A stretch of 64,000 nt of DNA from assembly GCF_900108315.1 (NCBI RefSeq), contig NZ_FNVB01000009.1:186001-250000 (forward strand), read 5' to 3'. The stretch comes from Saccharopolyspora kobensis. GTDB lineage: Bacteria; Actinomycetota; Actinomycetes; Mycobacteriales; Pseudonocardiaceae. The notes beneath the pieces are model-generated. The model worked only from the letters and a program-made list of their open reading frames with translations, ran no database searches and was not told the origin of the DNA. Both the position numbers and the translations under genes were made by a program. This document shows positions 26,324 to 36,591 of the stretch, in pieces; position 1 is the first letter of the stretch; each line of letters begins with the position of its first letter.

Positions 26324-27187
26324 ATGGGTCTGGTCGCCGTTGTTCTCGTCGTGGCCGCTGCGTTCGCCCACGCGGGCTGGAACTTCTTCGCCAAGCGGGC
26401 CGGATCGGCAGGCGCCGGTTTCGTCTGGCTGACCGCCACCTGCTCGGCGGTGCTGTACCTGCCGGTGGCCGCCGGGGCGCTGCTGCTGTCCGGCGTTCCG
26501 CCGCTGGGCGACTGGGTGCTGGGCGTGCTCGCCAGCGCGGTCGTGCACCTGGCCTACTTCCTGCTGCTGCAGCGCGGTTACGCCGTCGGTGACATGTCGG
26601 TGGTCTACCCGCTGGCCAGGGGCACCGGCCCGATGCTGGCGATGCTGATCGCGGTGCTGGTGCTGGGCGAGCGGCCGGGCTGGCTCGGGGTCGCCGGGGG
26701 TCTGCTGGTGATCGCGGGAGTGCTGGTGATCGGGCTGTCCGATGGTCTGCCCCGCTCCGGTGCGAGCCTGGCCGGGGTCGGGTTCGGCGTCCTGACCGGT
26801 TCACTGATCGCGATCTACACGGTGTGGGACGCCTATGCGGTGACCGGCCTGGCGCTGTCCCCGCTGCTGTACGACTGGGCGAACAACTTCGCCCGCTCCG
26901 GACTGCTCGCCCCCTACGCGGCCCGCCGCCGGGCCCAGATCGCCGCGGTCTGGTCCGAGCACCGCGCGGCGGTGCTGGCGGTGGCGCTGCTCTCGCCGCT
27001 GGCCTACGTCCTCGTCCTGTTCGCGATGCAGCTCGCCCCGGTGAGCCTGGTGGCCCCGGCCCGCGAGCTGAGCATCGTCATCGCGGGTCTGCTGGCCTGG
27101 CGCTTCCTCGGCGAGTCCCAACCCGGCCGCCGCATGGCGGGAGCGCTCGTCGTCCTCACCGGGGTCGTTCTCCTCGGCATCGCCTGA
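26324..27187 (+). CDS. EamA/DMT superfamily exporter
   Basis: A 287-residue protein of two EamA repeats with about ten membrane helices, e.g. GLVAVVLVVAAAFAHAGWNF at the start and ARELSIVIAGLLAWRFLGES near the end. It belongs to the drug/metabolite transporter superfamily, which also contains the guanidinium exporters Gdx (SMR type). Placement directly after a guanidine-I-type aptamer suggests it exports guanidine or a guanidinylated metabolite. That substrate is inferred from the riboswitch, not from the protein. ATG with GGAGAGGG upstream. Confidence 0.87.
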   Translation: MGLVAVVLVVAAAFAHAGWNFFAKRAGSAGAGFVWLTATCSAVLYLPVAAGALLLSGVPPLGDWVLGVLASAVVHLAYFLLLQRGYAVGDMSVVYPLARGTGPMLAMLIAVLVLGERPGWLGVAGGLLVIAGVLVIGLSDGLPRSGASLAGVGFGVLTGSLIAIYTVWDAYAVTGLALSPLLYDWANNFARSGLLAPYAARRRAQIAAVWSEHRAAVLAVALLSPLAYVLVLFAMQLAPVSLVAPARELSIVIAGLLAWRFLGESQPGRRMAGALVVLTGVVLLGIA

Positions 27188-27278
27188 TCAGCCCGCGAAC
27201 CGCTTCGCGGAGCGGAGCGTTCGGTGGCTGCGGCGAGCTGATCCGGCGATTCGCGGTTCGGCCGGGTAGGAATGGGGC

Positions 27279-27659
27279 ATGGATGTCTTGGCCAGCCGGT
27301 TGATCCTCCGGCCGCGCGAGCGGGACCGTTCGCTGCGCTTCTACCGGGACGTGCTCGGGTTGGCGATCGCCCGGGAGTTCCCCGGTGGCACGGTGTTCTT
27401 CCTCGGGCAGGGGTTGCTGGAGATCTCCGGCAGCGGCGGCCCCGGGCCGAGCCCGGACCAGGTGCTCTGGGTGCAGGTGCGCGATGTGCGGGCGGAGTTC
27501 GAGCAGCTCCGCGAGCGCGGCGTCACCGTGCTGGCCGAGCCCGAGTGCAAGCCGTGGGGCCTGCACGAGGCCTGGATCGCCGACCCCGACGGCATGCGAA
27601 TCGTGCTGGTGGAGATCCCGTCGGACCACCCGCTGCGCGTCGACGTCCGGAACCTCTGA
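27279..27659 (+). CDS. VOC (glyoxalase fold) family protein
   Basis: A 126-residue VOC-superfamily protein. It begins SRLILRPRERDRSLRFYRDV (LGL follows), the usual first beta-alpha unit, and ends with IADPDGMRIVLVEI, where the glutamate is the typical metal ligand. Family members are glyoxalases, dioxygenases or resistance proteins; nothing here identifies the substrate. A weak TAGGAA -10 candidate ends just before the ATG. Confidence 0.83.
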   Translation: MDVLASRLILRPRERDRSLRFYRDVLGLAIAREFPGGTVFFLGQGLLEISGSGGPGPSPDQVLWVQVRDVRAEFEQLRERGVTVLAEPECKPWGLHEAWIADPDGMRIVLVEIPSDHPLRVDVRNL

Positions 27660-27684
27660 CGAGAGTGGAACCGCAACGCCCGGT

Positions 27685-29247
27685 TCAGCCGATCGCGGTC
27701 CAGAACTCGTAGCGGTGCTCGGCGGCGAAGTCCCGGGCCGCGATGCCGCCCGGCCGGCCGGATTCCAGCGCCAAGACCGCATGCCGGTCCCACCGCGCGG
27801 CGCCGTCACCGTTGGGATCTCCGGTGGCCGCGAACCGCGTCCAGTAGCCGATCATCTGGACGGCGAGCTCCCGCTGCGCTTGGTCCAGCGGCTCGGCCCA
27901 GTCCGCGTTGAACAGGTACGGCAGCTCGGCGGTGTGGTAGGCGCCCATCGGGTAGGGCGGCCGGGGGACTCCTGCGTGCCAGGGCGCTTCCTGCGGTGCG
28001 AATTCGTAGCTGTAGGTGGGTGTCCAGCGGGCCAGTGCGGTGGCGGTGTCCAGCGAGGCCTTCGCCCAGCGGTGGTCGGTGATCGCGGCTGATCTCGCCA
28101 GGCTCGCGCAACTGTCGTCGTAGCAGCCGTATTCGCCGATCACGGCATCGGCGTGGGCCGGGAACAGCTGCGCCACTTCCGCGCGGTACTGCTCGAAGCT
28201 CAGCGGCCGGCCGTTCATCAGCTCCGCGCCCATGGTCATGAAGCGCTCTTCGTCGCGGTTGATGCCGTGCAGCACGGGAACTCGTTCGAACCGGCCGCTT
28301 TCCAGCGCGGTCGCCGGGTCCAACGGCAGCGCGGTGCCGCCGAGCGCGGGGCTGAAGTTGTCCCCCTCGGCGACTTCCAGCAGTTCCGGTACCGGTTTGC
28401 GCCGCAGGCAGTCCGCCGCTGTCGCCTCATCGGCGCACCCGGCGCGAGCTGCCAGTCCGACTCCCTGCTGCGTGGCGATGGCCCTCGGGCGCGGTGCGGA
28501 GGTCGTTTCGGGGGACCACTGAACAGCGCACGGGGCGCTCTGGATGATCGCGCGGTGGAAGAGCCCGGCGGAGCCGGGTGAGACCAGGTTGTCGCACACC
28601 GAGAACCCGCCTCCCGACTCGCCGAACAGCGTCACGTTGCCCGGGTCACCGCCGAAAGCCCGCGCGTTGCGCTGGACCCAGCGCAGCGCGGCCTGCTGGT
28701 CCTGGAGCCCGTAATCGCCGGTGGCTCCGAGGGCCGGGTGGCTGAGGAAGCCGAAGACGCCGAGCCGGTAGTTGACGGTCACCACGATGACATCGCCCCT
28801 GGTCACCAGGGGTGTCGGGTCGTAGCGGTGCCCGACGCCGTCGACGAAGCTGCCGCCGTGGAGGTAGACCATCACCGGTAGCGGCCGGTCCGCGGCCTGC
28901 CGCGGTGCGGTGACGTTGAGGTACAAGCAGTCCTCCGTCGTGCTCGGTTCGCCGATCTCCACGCCGACCTGCGGGCACGAGTTGCCCTTGCGCGTCGCAT
29001 CGCGGGGCGTGTTCCACGGCTGCGCGGGCTGCGGCGGTGCCCAGCGGCGGGAACCGGTGGGCGGGGCCGCGTACGGGATGCCGCTGAAGGACCGGGTCTG
29101 CTCGGTCACGGCGCCGCGCACAGGACCGGAATCGGTCAGCACCACCGGGTCGTCCGGCTGTTGCGGTCCGCACGCGGCGAGCCCTGCGGTCAGTCCGGCC
29201 GCCAGCAGAACGGCGAACGTCTTCGAATGTCGCGTGCGGCCGGTCAT
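27685..29247 (-). CDS. type-B carboxylesterase, secreted lipoprotein
   Basis: A 520-residue serine esterase of the cholinesterase/carboxylesterase B family. Lipoprotein signal peptide with lipobox LAAC (Cys26), so it is anchored outside the membrane. EDCLYLNVTAP and the nucleophile elbow FGESGGGFS are family hallmarks; the acid/histidine part lies around PTYSYEFA and the MGAYHTAELPYLF segment. It may hydrolyse esters of exogenous substrates. It diverges from a TetR gene, its likely regulator, across 140 bp. Confidence 0.92.
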   Translation of the reverse strand: MTGRTRHSKTFAVLLAAGLTAGLAACGPQQPDDPVVLTDSGPVRGAVTEQTRSFSGIPYAAPPTGSRRWAPPQPAQPWNTPRDATRKGNSCPQVGVEIGEPSTTEDCLYLNVTAPRQAADRPLPVMVYLHGGSFVDGVGHRYDPTPLVTRGDVIVVTVNYRLGVFGFLSHPALGATGDYGLQDQQAALRWVQRNARAFGGDPGNVTLFGESGGGFSVCDNLVSPGSAGLFHRAIIQSAPCAVQWSPETTSAPRPRAIATQQGVGLAARAGCADEATAADCLRRKPVPELLEVAEGDNFSPALGGTALPLDPATALESGRFERVPVLHGINRDEERFMTMGAELMNGRPLSFEQYRAEVAQLFPAHADAVIGEYGCYDDSCASLARSAAITDHRWAKASLDTATALARWTPTYSYEFAPQEAPWHAGVPRPPYPMGAYHTAELPYLFNADWAEPLDQAQRELAVQMIGYWTRFAATGDPNGDGAARWDRHAVLALESGRPGGIAARDFAAEHRYEFWTAIG

Positions 29248-29312
29248 TGGCCGCTCCTCTCCGTCGTGGACCGCCGGGTCGGCGTCCGGTGCGGAGGAAC
29301 GCTATACAGGAT

Positions 29313-29328
29313 TTGGGCAAACGCGCAA
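29313..29328. promoter_or_regulatory. imperfect palindrome between esterase and TetR
   Basis: TTGGGC-AAAC-GCGCAA is an inverted repeat with one mismatch, in the divergent promoter region. It shares the AAAC spacer with the operator at 12764-12781. A weak operator candidate for the TetR at 29388. Confidence 0.3.
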
Positions 29329-29375
29329 TACACTTGTGCAAGGCGATCGTCTGAGGCGTTCGTGCCATCGACTGC

Positions 29376-29381
29376 TAGGGT
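29376..29381 (+). promoter_or_regulatory. -10 box of TetR gene, leaderless
   Basis: TAGGGT ends 6 nt before the ATG; no Shine-Dalgarno. Confidence 0.45.
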
Positions 29382-29387
29382 CCGGCC

Positions 29388-29981
29388 ATGGGAAACCGCG
29401 AGGATCTGCTGGCCGGGGCGAAGCGCTGCTTGCTCGACAAGGGCTACGAGCGCTCGACGGTGCGCGACATCGCGACCGAGGCGGGCGTCAGCATGGCCGC
29501 GATCGGCTACCACTTCGGATCCCGCGAGAACCTGCTCAACGCCGCGCTGTTCGAAGCGATGGACGAGTGGGGTGCCGAAGTGGCGCGCACCCTCGGTGCC
29601 GAAGGTGGGAGCGACGCCGGGACGGCGGAGCGGTTCGAGGCGATGTGGACGCGGATGATCGATTCGTTCACCAGCCACCGCCCGCTGTGGCTGGCCAGCG
29701 TCGAGGCCTTCATGCAGGCCGCGCGCTCGTCGGAGCTGCGCGACCGGCTGGCCGACGGGATGCGGCAGGGCAGGGCGGGACAGGCGGCAGCGCTGCTGGT
29801 CACCGCCGAGGGTTCCCTCCCGGACGACCAGGTGCGCAGCCTGGGATCGGTGCACATGGCGCTGCTGTCCGGGGTGATGCTGCAGTGGATGGTCTCGCCC
29901 GAGGACGCCCCGAGCGCGGCTGAAGTGGCGCGGGGGCTGCGGGCGCTCTCCGGTGTGGTCTGGCCGGACGCCGAGAACTGA
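29388..29981 (+). CDS. TetR family regulator
   Basis: A 197-residue TetR protein. HTH region: AKRCLLDKGYERSTVRDIA then VSMAAIGYHFGSRENLLNAA. The C-terminal half is of the type with a WLASVEAFMQAAR stretch common in regulators of transport and hydrolase genes. It diverges from the carboxylesterase lipoprotein and probably controls it. The ligand is unknown. Confidence 0.88.
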   Translation: MGNREDLLAGAKRCLLDKGYERSTVRDIATEAGVSMAAIGYHFGSRENLLNAALFEAMDEWGAEVARTLGAEGGSDAGTAERFEAMWTRMIDSFTSHRPLWLASVEAFMQAARSSELRDRLADGMRQGRAGQAAALLVTAEGSLPDDQVRSLGSVHMALLSGVMLQWMVSPEDAPSAAEVARGLRALSGVVWPDAEN

Positions 29982-29994
29982 GCGATTGCTCGTT

Positions 29995-30225
29995 CTCGGC
30001 GCCCGGCGAGCCTATGCGGAGGCGCTCGGCGGCAACGTGGTCACCCGGGTCGCCAACGTGGTGCCGGGCGAGTTGGCGTGCTGGTCTACGTCTGCGTCGA
30101 CGCTCCGACCGTGCGCGACTCCGGAGAACCCGTTCGCGGTGCGCGATCTCGACACCAGCCACCTGGTGCCGCTCACCAGGCCGGGCGAGCTCGCCGATCA
30201 CCTGGTCGAGCTCGCCCGGGCCTGA
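29995..30225 (+). pseudogene. alpha/beta-hydrolase remnant, frameshifted
   Basis: Two partial frames together resemble the second half of a small alpha/beta hydrolase. One reads LVYVCVDAPTVRDSGE, similar to the LVYVDAFVPxDGE strand region. The other, in a different frame, ends DLDTSHLVPLTRPGELADHL, similar to the catalytic-histidine end (DTSHSPFLTRPxELAxxL). No intact start or nucleophile elbow is present. Likely a decayed gene fragment; the match is from memory of the family pattern. Confidence 0.4.
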
Positions 30226-30244
30226 CGGCGCGCTGCGGCGATCG

Positions 30245-31243
30245 CTACTCGATCTCGGCGATCAGGGCGTCGCGCTCCGCCTCGGGGAGGAACGAGGCCC
30301 GGAAGGAGTCGGCGGCGAACTGGCGCAGCACCGAGTCGTCGAGCTTCAGGGCTTCTTGCAGCGCGGTGAAGTTCTCGCCGACGTAGCCGCCGAAGTAGGA
30401 CGGGTCGTCGGAGTTGATCGTCACCAGCACGCCGGCCTCCAGCAGTCGCGGTAGCGGGTGCCGGGAGAGCTCCGGCACGCAGCGCAAGCGGACGTTCGAC
30501 AGCGGGCACACCGTGAGCGGAGTGCGGTCAGCGGCGAGGCGCTTGAGCAGCGCGCCGTCCTCCACCGACCGGATGCCGTGGTCGACGCGCTCCACGCCGA
30601 GCACGTCGATGGCCTGCCAGACGTACTCCGGCGGCCCTTCCTCACCGGCGTGCGCGACCACGTGCAGACCTGCTTCGCGGGCCCGGGTGAAGACCGGCTC
30701 GAACAGCTGCGGCGGGTGGCCCACCTCGGCGGAGTCCAGGCCGATGCCGTCGATGTGCTCCAAGTGCGGCTGCAACGTCTCCCAGGTCGCCAGCGCTTCC
30801 TGCGGCCCGAGGTCGCGCAGGAAGCACGCGATCAGCCGGGTGGAGATGCCGAAGCGCTCCCGGCTGGTCCGCAGCGACTCGGTCAGGCCGGTCAGCACCT
30901 CCGCCAGCGGGACGCCGCGGGAGACGTGGGCCTGCGGGTCGAAGAAGATCTCCGCGTGGCGGACGCCCTGCTCGCGGGCCTTGGCCAGGTAGGCGTCGGT
31001 GAGGTCGGTGAAGTCCTGCGCGGTGCGCAGCACGGCCATCGACAGGTAGTAGAGGTCGAGGAAGGACTGCAGGTCGTCGAAGACGTACCGGCGGCGCAGG
31101 TCGTCCACGGTCGCGAAGGGCAGCTCCACGCCGTTGCGCCGGGCCAGGCCGAACACCAGCTCCGGTTCGATGGTTCCTTCGATGTGCAGGTGCAGCTCGG
31201 CCTTGGGCAGCGTCAAGCCCAACGACATCTGGTGGTCCTCCAA
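30245..31243 (-). CDS. adenosine/adenine deaminase
   Basis: A 332-residue metal-dependent deaminase. Metal ligands: HLHIEGT (His18, His20), VVAHAGEEGPP in the middle, and TINSDDPSYFGGY at the C-terminal side. The GLDSAEVGHPP and SDDPxYFGGY segments resemble the adenine deaminase branch (Aah1-like) more than classical adenosine deaminase, so it may release hypoxanthine from adenine for purine salvage. The start may be ATG 31243 or ATG 31228 (MSLGLTLPK). It is followed on the same strand by nothing related. Confidence 0.9.
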   Translation of the reverse strand: MEDHQMSLGLTLPKAELHLHIEGTIEPELVFGLARRNGVELPFATVDDLRRRYVFDDLQSFLDLYYLSMAVLRTAQDFTDLTDAYLAKAREQGVRHAEIFFDPQAHVSRGVPLAEVLTGLTESLRTSRERFGISTRLIACFLRDLGPQEALATWETLQPHLEHIDGIGLDSAEVGHPPQLFEPVFTRAREAGLHVVAHAGEEGPPEYVWQAIDVLGVERVDHGIRSVEDGALLKRLAADRTPLTVCPLSNVRLRCVPELSRHPLPRLLEAGVLVTINSDDPSYFGGYVGENFTALQEALKLDDSVLRQFAADSFRASFLPEAERDALIAEIE

Positions 31244-31288
31244 AGAGCTCGTCCGGTCGGGTCACCGGCCGTCAACGGTAACGACCGG

Positions 31289-31876
31289 TCATTCCGGGCG
31301 AACGGCGCGGGCCTGCACCTGCGCGCCGGCCCGGCCCGGCGGCTGCCAGGCCCACACCTGCACGTCGGTGAACCCGGCCGCGCGCACGTCCGAGTCGAGC
31401 CCGGCGCGTCCACCGGGCAGCCACTGGGCGTGGGTGGACAGCAGCAGAGCGCCACCGGGCCGCAGCACTCGGCGCAGCTCGGTGAGCGCCGCGATCCGGT
31501 CGGGCCACAGCTGCACGTTGTTGACGCTCAGCGCCACGTCGAACGCCGCGTCCGGCTGGCCGGTCGACTCGGCGTCGCCGTCCTGCAGCGCCACGTTCGC
31601 CAAGCCGGTGCAGCGGTGCGCGGCGGCTTGCCGCATCTGCTCGGAAGGCTCGACGCCCACCACCTGCGCCGCCTGCCCGGCGGCCGCCCGCAGTCCCACA
31701 CCCGGGCCCGGCCCGACGACCAGCACCCGCTCGGAGCCGGAGAGCCGGGCCAGCCGGACGACCTGCTGCTCGGTCGCCGCGTTGTGGTGGGCCATCAGCC
31801 AGCCGCCCACGGTGCCCAGCAAACCGCGCGGGTGACCGAAAGCACGGTCCAGGGCGAACTCCGGAAAACCACTCAT
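31289..31876 (-). CDS. SAM-dependent methyltransferase, class I
   Basis: A 195-residue methyltransferase. Motif I is VLVVGPGPGVGLRAAAG (the glycine-rich loop), motif II is VVGVEPSEQM, and GDAESTGQPDAAFDVALSVNNV carries motif IV. No other domain. Its substrate is unknown. It lies upstream of the deaminase on the same strand (45 bp gap) and diverges from lepA. Confidence 0.85.
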   Translation of the reverse strand: MSGFPEFALDRAFGHPRGLLGTVGGWLMAHHNAATEQQVVRLARLSGSERVLVVGPGPGVGLRAAAGQAAQVVGVEPSEQMRQAAAHRCTGLANVALQDGDAESTGQPDAAFDVALSVNNVQLWPDRIAALTELRRVLRPGGALLLSTHAQWLPGGRAGLDSDVRAAGFTDVQVWAWQPPGRAGAQVQARAVRPE

Positions 31877-32006
31877 ACGACCAGCTCAGCACCGTGCGAG
31901 CGGCGGTGGCATCGGGGATGACCCGGAGTTGGACATCGGGCACTTGGCGTGTCGTGGGACCATGGGGTGAACCCCCGCACCAGCCGACATCCGCGAGGAA
32001 CACTGA

Positions 32007-33857
<1,851 letters not shown>

Positions 33858-33870
33858 CGAGATCTCCCGC

Positions 33871-33906
33871 AGGTGCCTTCCTTCCCGGCCGGGGAGGAAG
33901 GCACTT
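33871..33906 (+). terminator. hairpin terminator after lepA
   Basis: A near-perfect stem of about 16 bp (33871-33887 with 33890-33906), with a short GGCC turn and wobble pairs, just after the lepA stop. Confidence 0.65.
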
Positions 33907-34095
33907 GGCGTTCTGGTGGCCTTTTCGCGCTTTCGGGAGTGCTTCGGCCGCAGCGGCTCGCGGTCGCCGATCGTGCGAGGTGGCCACGCTGATCGAGTGA
34001 GGCCCCGGGCCAGAAGGGTGCGTGCACGGGCGCGCGGTGGCACCGCGAACCAGACTTCGAGGCGCACACCTCAACCCCGGAATGGAGACTGAGCA

Positions 34096-34266
34096 ATGCG
34101 CTTGCGTTCGTTCGTGATCGCAATGTTGGCGGCAACGGGCCTCGGCCTGCTGGGCGGCGGCACAGCCCTCGCCGATGGCGTTCACGACGTCATCGATGGC
34201 ACTGTCGCCACGACCGACAGCGTCGTCGACCCGGTTCGGAAGCTGGAAGTCACCGTGCTCGGTTGA
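34096..34266 (+). CDS. small secreted protein, unknown
   Basis: A 56-residue protein starting MRLRSFVIAMLAATGLGLLG and continuing to TALA/DG, a clear Sec signal peptide with an A-x-A cleavage site. That leaves about 30 mature residues rich in D, T and V (DVIDGTVATTDSVVDPVRK). ATG preceded by GGAGACTGAGC. No family recognised. Its tiny mature part suggests a surface-associated or signalling peptide, but nothing proves it is expressed. Confidence 0.6.
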   Translation: MRLRSFVIAMLAATGLGLLGGGTALADGVHDVIDGTVATTDSVVDPVRKLEVTVLG

Positions 34267-34318
34267 CAGCGCTGATCAGCAGCGAGGCTCCGCATCGCAG
34301 GTGCGGGGCCTCCGCTGT

Positions 34319-35329
34319 TCAGCTGCGGGATTCGAGCAGCGCCAGGCGGCTCTCCGTCCGGTCGGTGTCGCGGCCGCAGGCCAGGGTGCCCGCGATGTCC
34401 TGCTGGGCCACCACGTGCAGGGTCGCGTCCTTTTCGGACAGCACGTCCACGAGGTTGGCGAATCGCTGCTGGGCTTCCGCGTCGCGGTGGGTCAACCGCG
34501 GAACACCGGTGATCACCCAGGTGCTGAACCGCGCGGCGAGCGCGAGGTAGTCCTTCGTCGAGGTGGCGGTCGCGCAAAGCTCGTCGAAGTCGAACCACAC
34601 CAAGCCGTCGCGCACGGCCGAAGCGCGCAGGGGCCGTCCGTCGATCTCGATCATCGTTCGTTCGGCTGTGGTGGGGGTGCGGAGCTCCCCGGGCGGCGAC
34701 GTCGACCAGGTTCCGCTCGCGAAGCCCGGATTCCCGCGCCCGCCGGCTCGTCGGTAGTCCGGGCCGCCGCCGAGCTCGACCACGTTCAGATGCCCTTCGA
34801 CGAGTTCGATCGCGGGCTGGAACAGGTGGTGGAACAGCGGGTTGGGCAGGAGATCGGCGGGGCGGTAGTTCGACGTGGTCACGAGCGCGACGCGGCGTGC
34901 GAGCAGGGCGCGCAGCAGTTTGGTGACCAGTGCGGCATCGCCGGGATCGTGCACGTGGAACTCGTCGAAGCACAGCAGTCGCGTGCCTCCGACGAGCTCG
35001 GCGAGCGCGCTGTTCACAGCGTTCGCCCGGTTCGACGCTCGGATGCGCGCGATGATCCGGTGCAGCCGGTCGAAGAAGTCGTGGAAGTGCACTCGCAGCT
35101 TGGCCTGGACGGGCACTTCGGCGAAGAACGTGTTCACCAGGAAGCTCTTGCCGCGCCCCACCGGGCCGTGCAGGTACAGGCCGCGCGGTCGGCGGAAGCG
35201 CTTCTGCAGGGCGGTGCCCAGTTCGGCGAGTTCGTCGGCCACCAGTTGCTGCACGGCGTCGAGTTCGAAGCCTTCGCGCGCGGCGGCCACGTCGAAGCGT
35301 TCGCGCAGATCAGGTCGGTTGCGCATCAC
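34319..35329 (-). CDS. zapE: ZapE/AFG1 family AAA ATPase
   Basis: A 336-residue P-loop ATPase. Walker A is LYLHGPVGRGKSF with Lys61, Walker B is RLLCFDEFHV (Asp122, Glu123), followed by TSNYRPADLLPNPLFHHLF, the ZapE/AFG1 signature. E. coli ZapE helps Z-ring constriction; the yeast homologue acts in mitochondrial protein quality control. The start can be GTG 35329 or ATG 35326; both lie just downstream of a perfect 33-bp palindrome shared with the divergent TetR. Regulation of a ZapE homologue by its own TetR is unusual. Confidence 0.9.
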   Translation of the reverse strand: MMRNRPDLRERFDVAAAREGFELDAVQQLVADELAELGTALQKRFRRPRGLYLHGPVGRGKSFLVNTFFAEVPVQAKLRVHFHDFFDRLHRIIARIRASNRANAVNSALAELVGGTRLLCFDEFHVHDPGDAALVTKLLRALLARRVALVTTSNYRPADLLPNPLFHHLFQPAIELVEGHLNVVELGGGPDYRRAGGRGNPGFASGTWSTSPPGELRTPTTAERTMIEIDGRPLRASAVRDGLVWFDFDELCATATSTKDYLALAARFSTWVITGVPRLTHRDAEAQQRFANLVDVLSEKDATLHVVAQQDIAGTLACGRDTDRTESRLALLESRS

Positions 35330-35334
35330 CGCTC

Positions 35335-35367
35335 CTCTACATCCATAGAGCCTCTATGGATGTAGAG
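35335..35367. promoter_or_regulatory. perfect 33-bp palindromic operator
   Basis: Two 16-bp arms (35335-35350 and 35352-35367) are exact inverted repeats around one C; the core half-site is CTCTACATCCATAGAG. It occupies the 65-bp gap between zapE and the TetR gene, 6 bp from the zapE start. It should let the TetR protein repress both genes. Confidence 0.8.
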
Positions 35368-35394
35368 TAGCGGTGCTGATGAGGAGGCCGAGCC

Positions 35395-35985
35395 ATGTGT
35401 GAGCAGGACCGCCGGACGCGGATCGCCGATGCCGCGATCGAGCTCGTCGCCGAGCACGGCGTCCGGGCGCTGACGCACTTGGCCGTGGACGCGAGGTTGG
35501 AGCTGCCGCGCGGTTCCACGTCGTACTACATGCGCACCCGCCGAGCGCTGCTGGAAGCCGCGGTGGCGCGCTTGGCGGTCCGAGCGCGGGCGGACTTCGA
35601 CGCCTTCGGCGGTTCGGCACCTCCGCCGGATGTTCGTGCTGCGGCCGATCGGATCGCGACCCACCTGGATCGCATGCTGGGGGAGCGGCGCAGCGACACC
35701 ATCGCGAGATATGCGCTGGTAGCCGAGGTCAACGCGAGCGTTGACCTGCACGAACCACTGGCGCGGGCAGCGTTTTCCCGTCAGCTGGCGGTGGGACTGA
35801 TGGCGGCCCTGCAAGCGCCGGACCCGGAAGCGGCAGGCGCTGATCTGGTCAGCCTGTGCGAGGGGTTGGTGTTCGACCGGATCATCGGCAGCCGATCGCT
35901 GGACGCGCCCGAACCCGGCAGCGCGGCCAGCCGCGCGCAACTCTCCCGCGCGGTCGAAGCATTCCTGCGCGGCGTGCTGGCGTGA
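35395..35985 (+). CDS. TetR family regulator divergent from zapE
   Basis: A 196-residue TetR regulator. HTH: DAAIELVAEHGVRALTHLAV followed by LPRGSTSYYMRTRRALLEAA, where the usual YYHF is replaced by YYMRT as in the TetR_C_33/YxaF-like group. The adjacent 33-bp operator and the divergent zapE gene suggest it represses itself and zapE. The ligand is unknown. Confidence 0.87.
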   Translation: MCEQDRRTRIADAAIELVAEHGVRALTHLAVDARLELPRGSTSYYMRTRRALLEAAVARLAVRARADFDAFGGSAPPPDVRAAADRIATHLDRMLGERRSDTIARYALVAEVNASVDLHEPLARAAFSRQLAVGLMAALQAPDPEAAGADLVSLCEGLVFDRIIGSRSLDAPEPGSAASRAQLSRAVEAFLRGVLA

Positions 35986-36019
35986 AGGTCATGCCCGGTG
36001 ATGCGTCCGAACGCGGGAG

Positions 36020-36025
36020 TAGGTT
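36020..36025 (+). promoter_or_regulatory. -10 box, leaderless start of 184-aa gene
   Basis: TAGGTT ends 6 nt before the GTG at 36032. Confidence 0.45.
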
Positions 36026-36031
36026 GAACCG

Positions 36032-36586
36032 GTGCGCGTCAAACCACCTGCTCCGCATTCGTCGTTCCGCGAAGCCTGCACGGCGTTGTTGGACAAGGGT
36101 GATTGGTACGGCCTCTACCGGATGGCGATGCAATGGCGGGTCGCCGGTGGTGGCATGTGGACTCCCGACGCGTGGTTGATGGACATCTGCTCGGCACTGC
36201 TGCACGGGCAGCCCAAGACCGCCGTCCACTGCTGCGACATGGCGCTCACGACGTGGATCGACCGGCCGCTGGACCGCCGCGTCCTCCAGTACGCCCGCGG
36301 TGTGCTGGTGCGCGATCAGGTGGGCGATCCGATCCGCGCCCTCGACGACTTGACCGCCGCGACGGACGGCCCCGAATGGCTGGCCGAGCTTGCGGCCGGA
36401 GACCTAGAGCGCGGGAAGGAGCTCGCGGCGCGTTCGCGCGTTCGCGCACCGCGGGTCGGACCGAGCCCGGACTTCACCGGTGAGCACCGGACCGAGGCTG
36501 CGCCGCCCGAGCAACCGATGCCCGCCGACGGTGCGATGCCACCGCTGTGGAACATCGCGCTGCCGCACATCCGGTCAACGATCTGA
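36032..36586 (+). CDS. conserved-looking hypothetical protein
   Basis: A 184-residue soluble protein of unknown function. It has a helical N-terminal two-thirds with tryptophans (DWYGLYRMAMQWRVAGGGMW, DAWLMDICSALLHG) and repeat-like spacing that could be a TPR-type fold; the last 40 residues are proline-rich and probably flexible. Codon use looks normal for the genome and a leaderless-type promoter precedes it, which supports a real gene. I recognise no family. Confidence 0.55.
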   Translation: MRVKPPAPHSSFREACTALLDKGDWYGLYRMAMQWRVAGGGMWTPDAWLMDICSALLHGQPKTAVHCCDMALTTWIDRPLDRRVLQYARGVLVRDQVGDPIRALDDLTAATDGPEWLAELAAGDLERGKELAARSRVRAPRVGPSPDFTGEHRTEAAPPEQPMPADGAMPPLWNIALPHIRSTI

Positions 36587-36591
36587 GCTGT

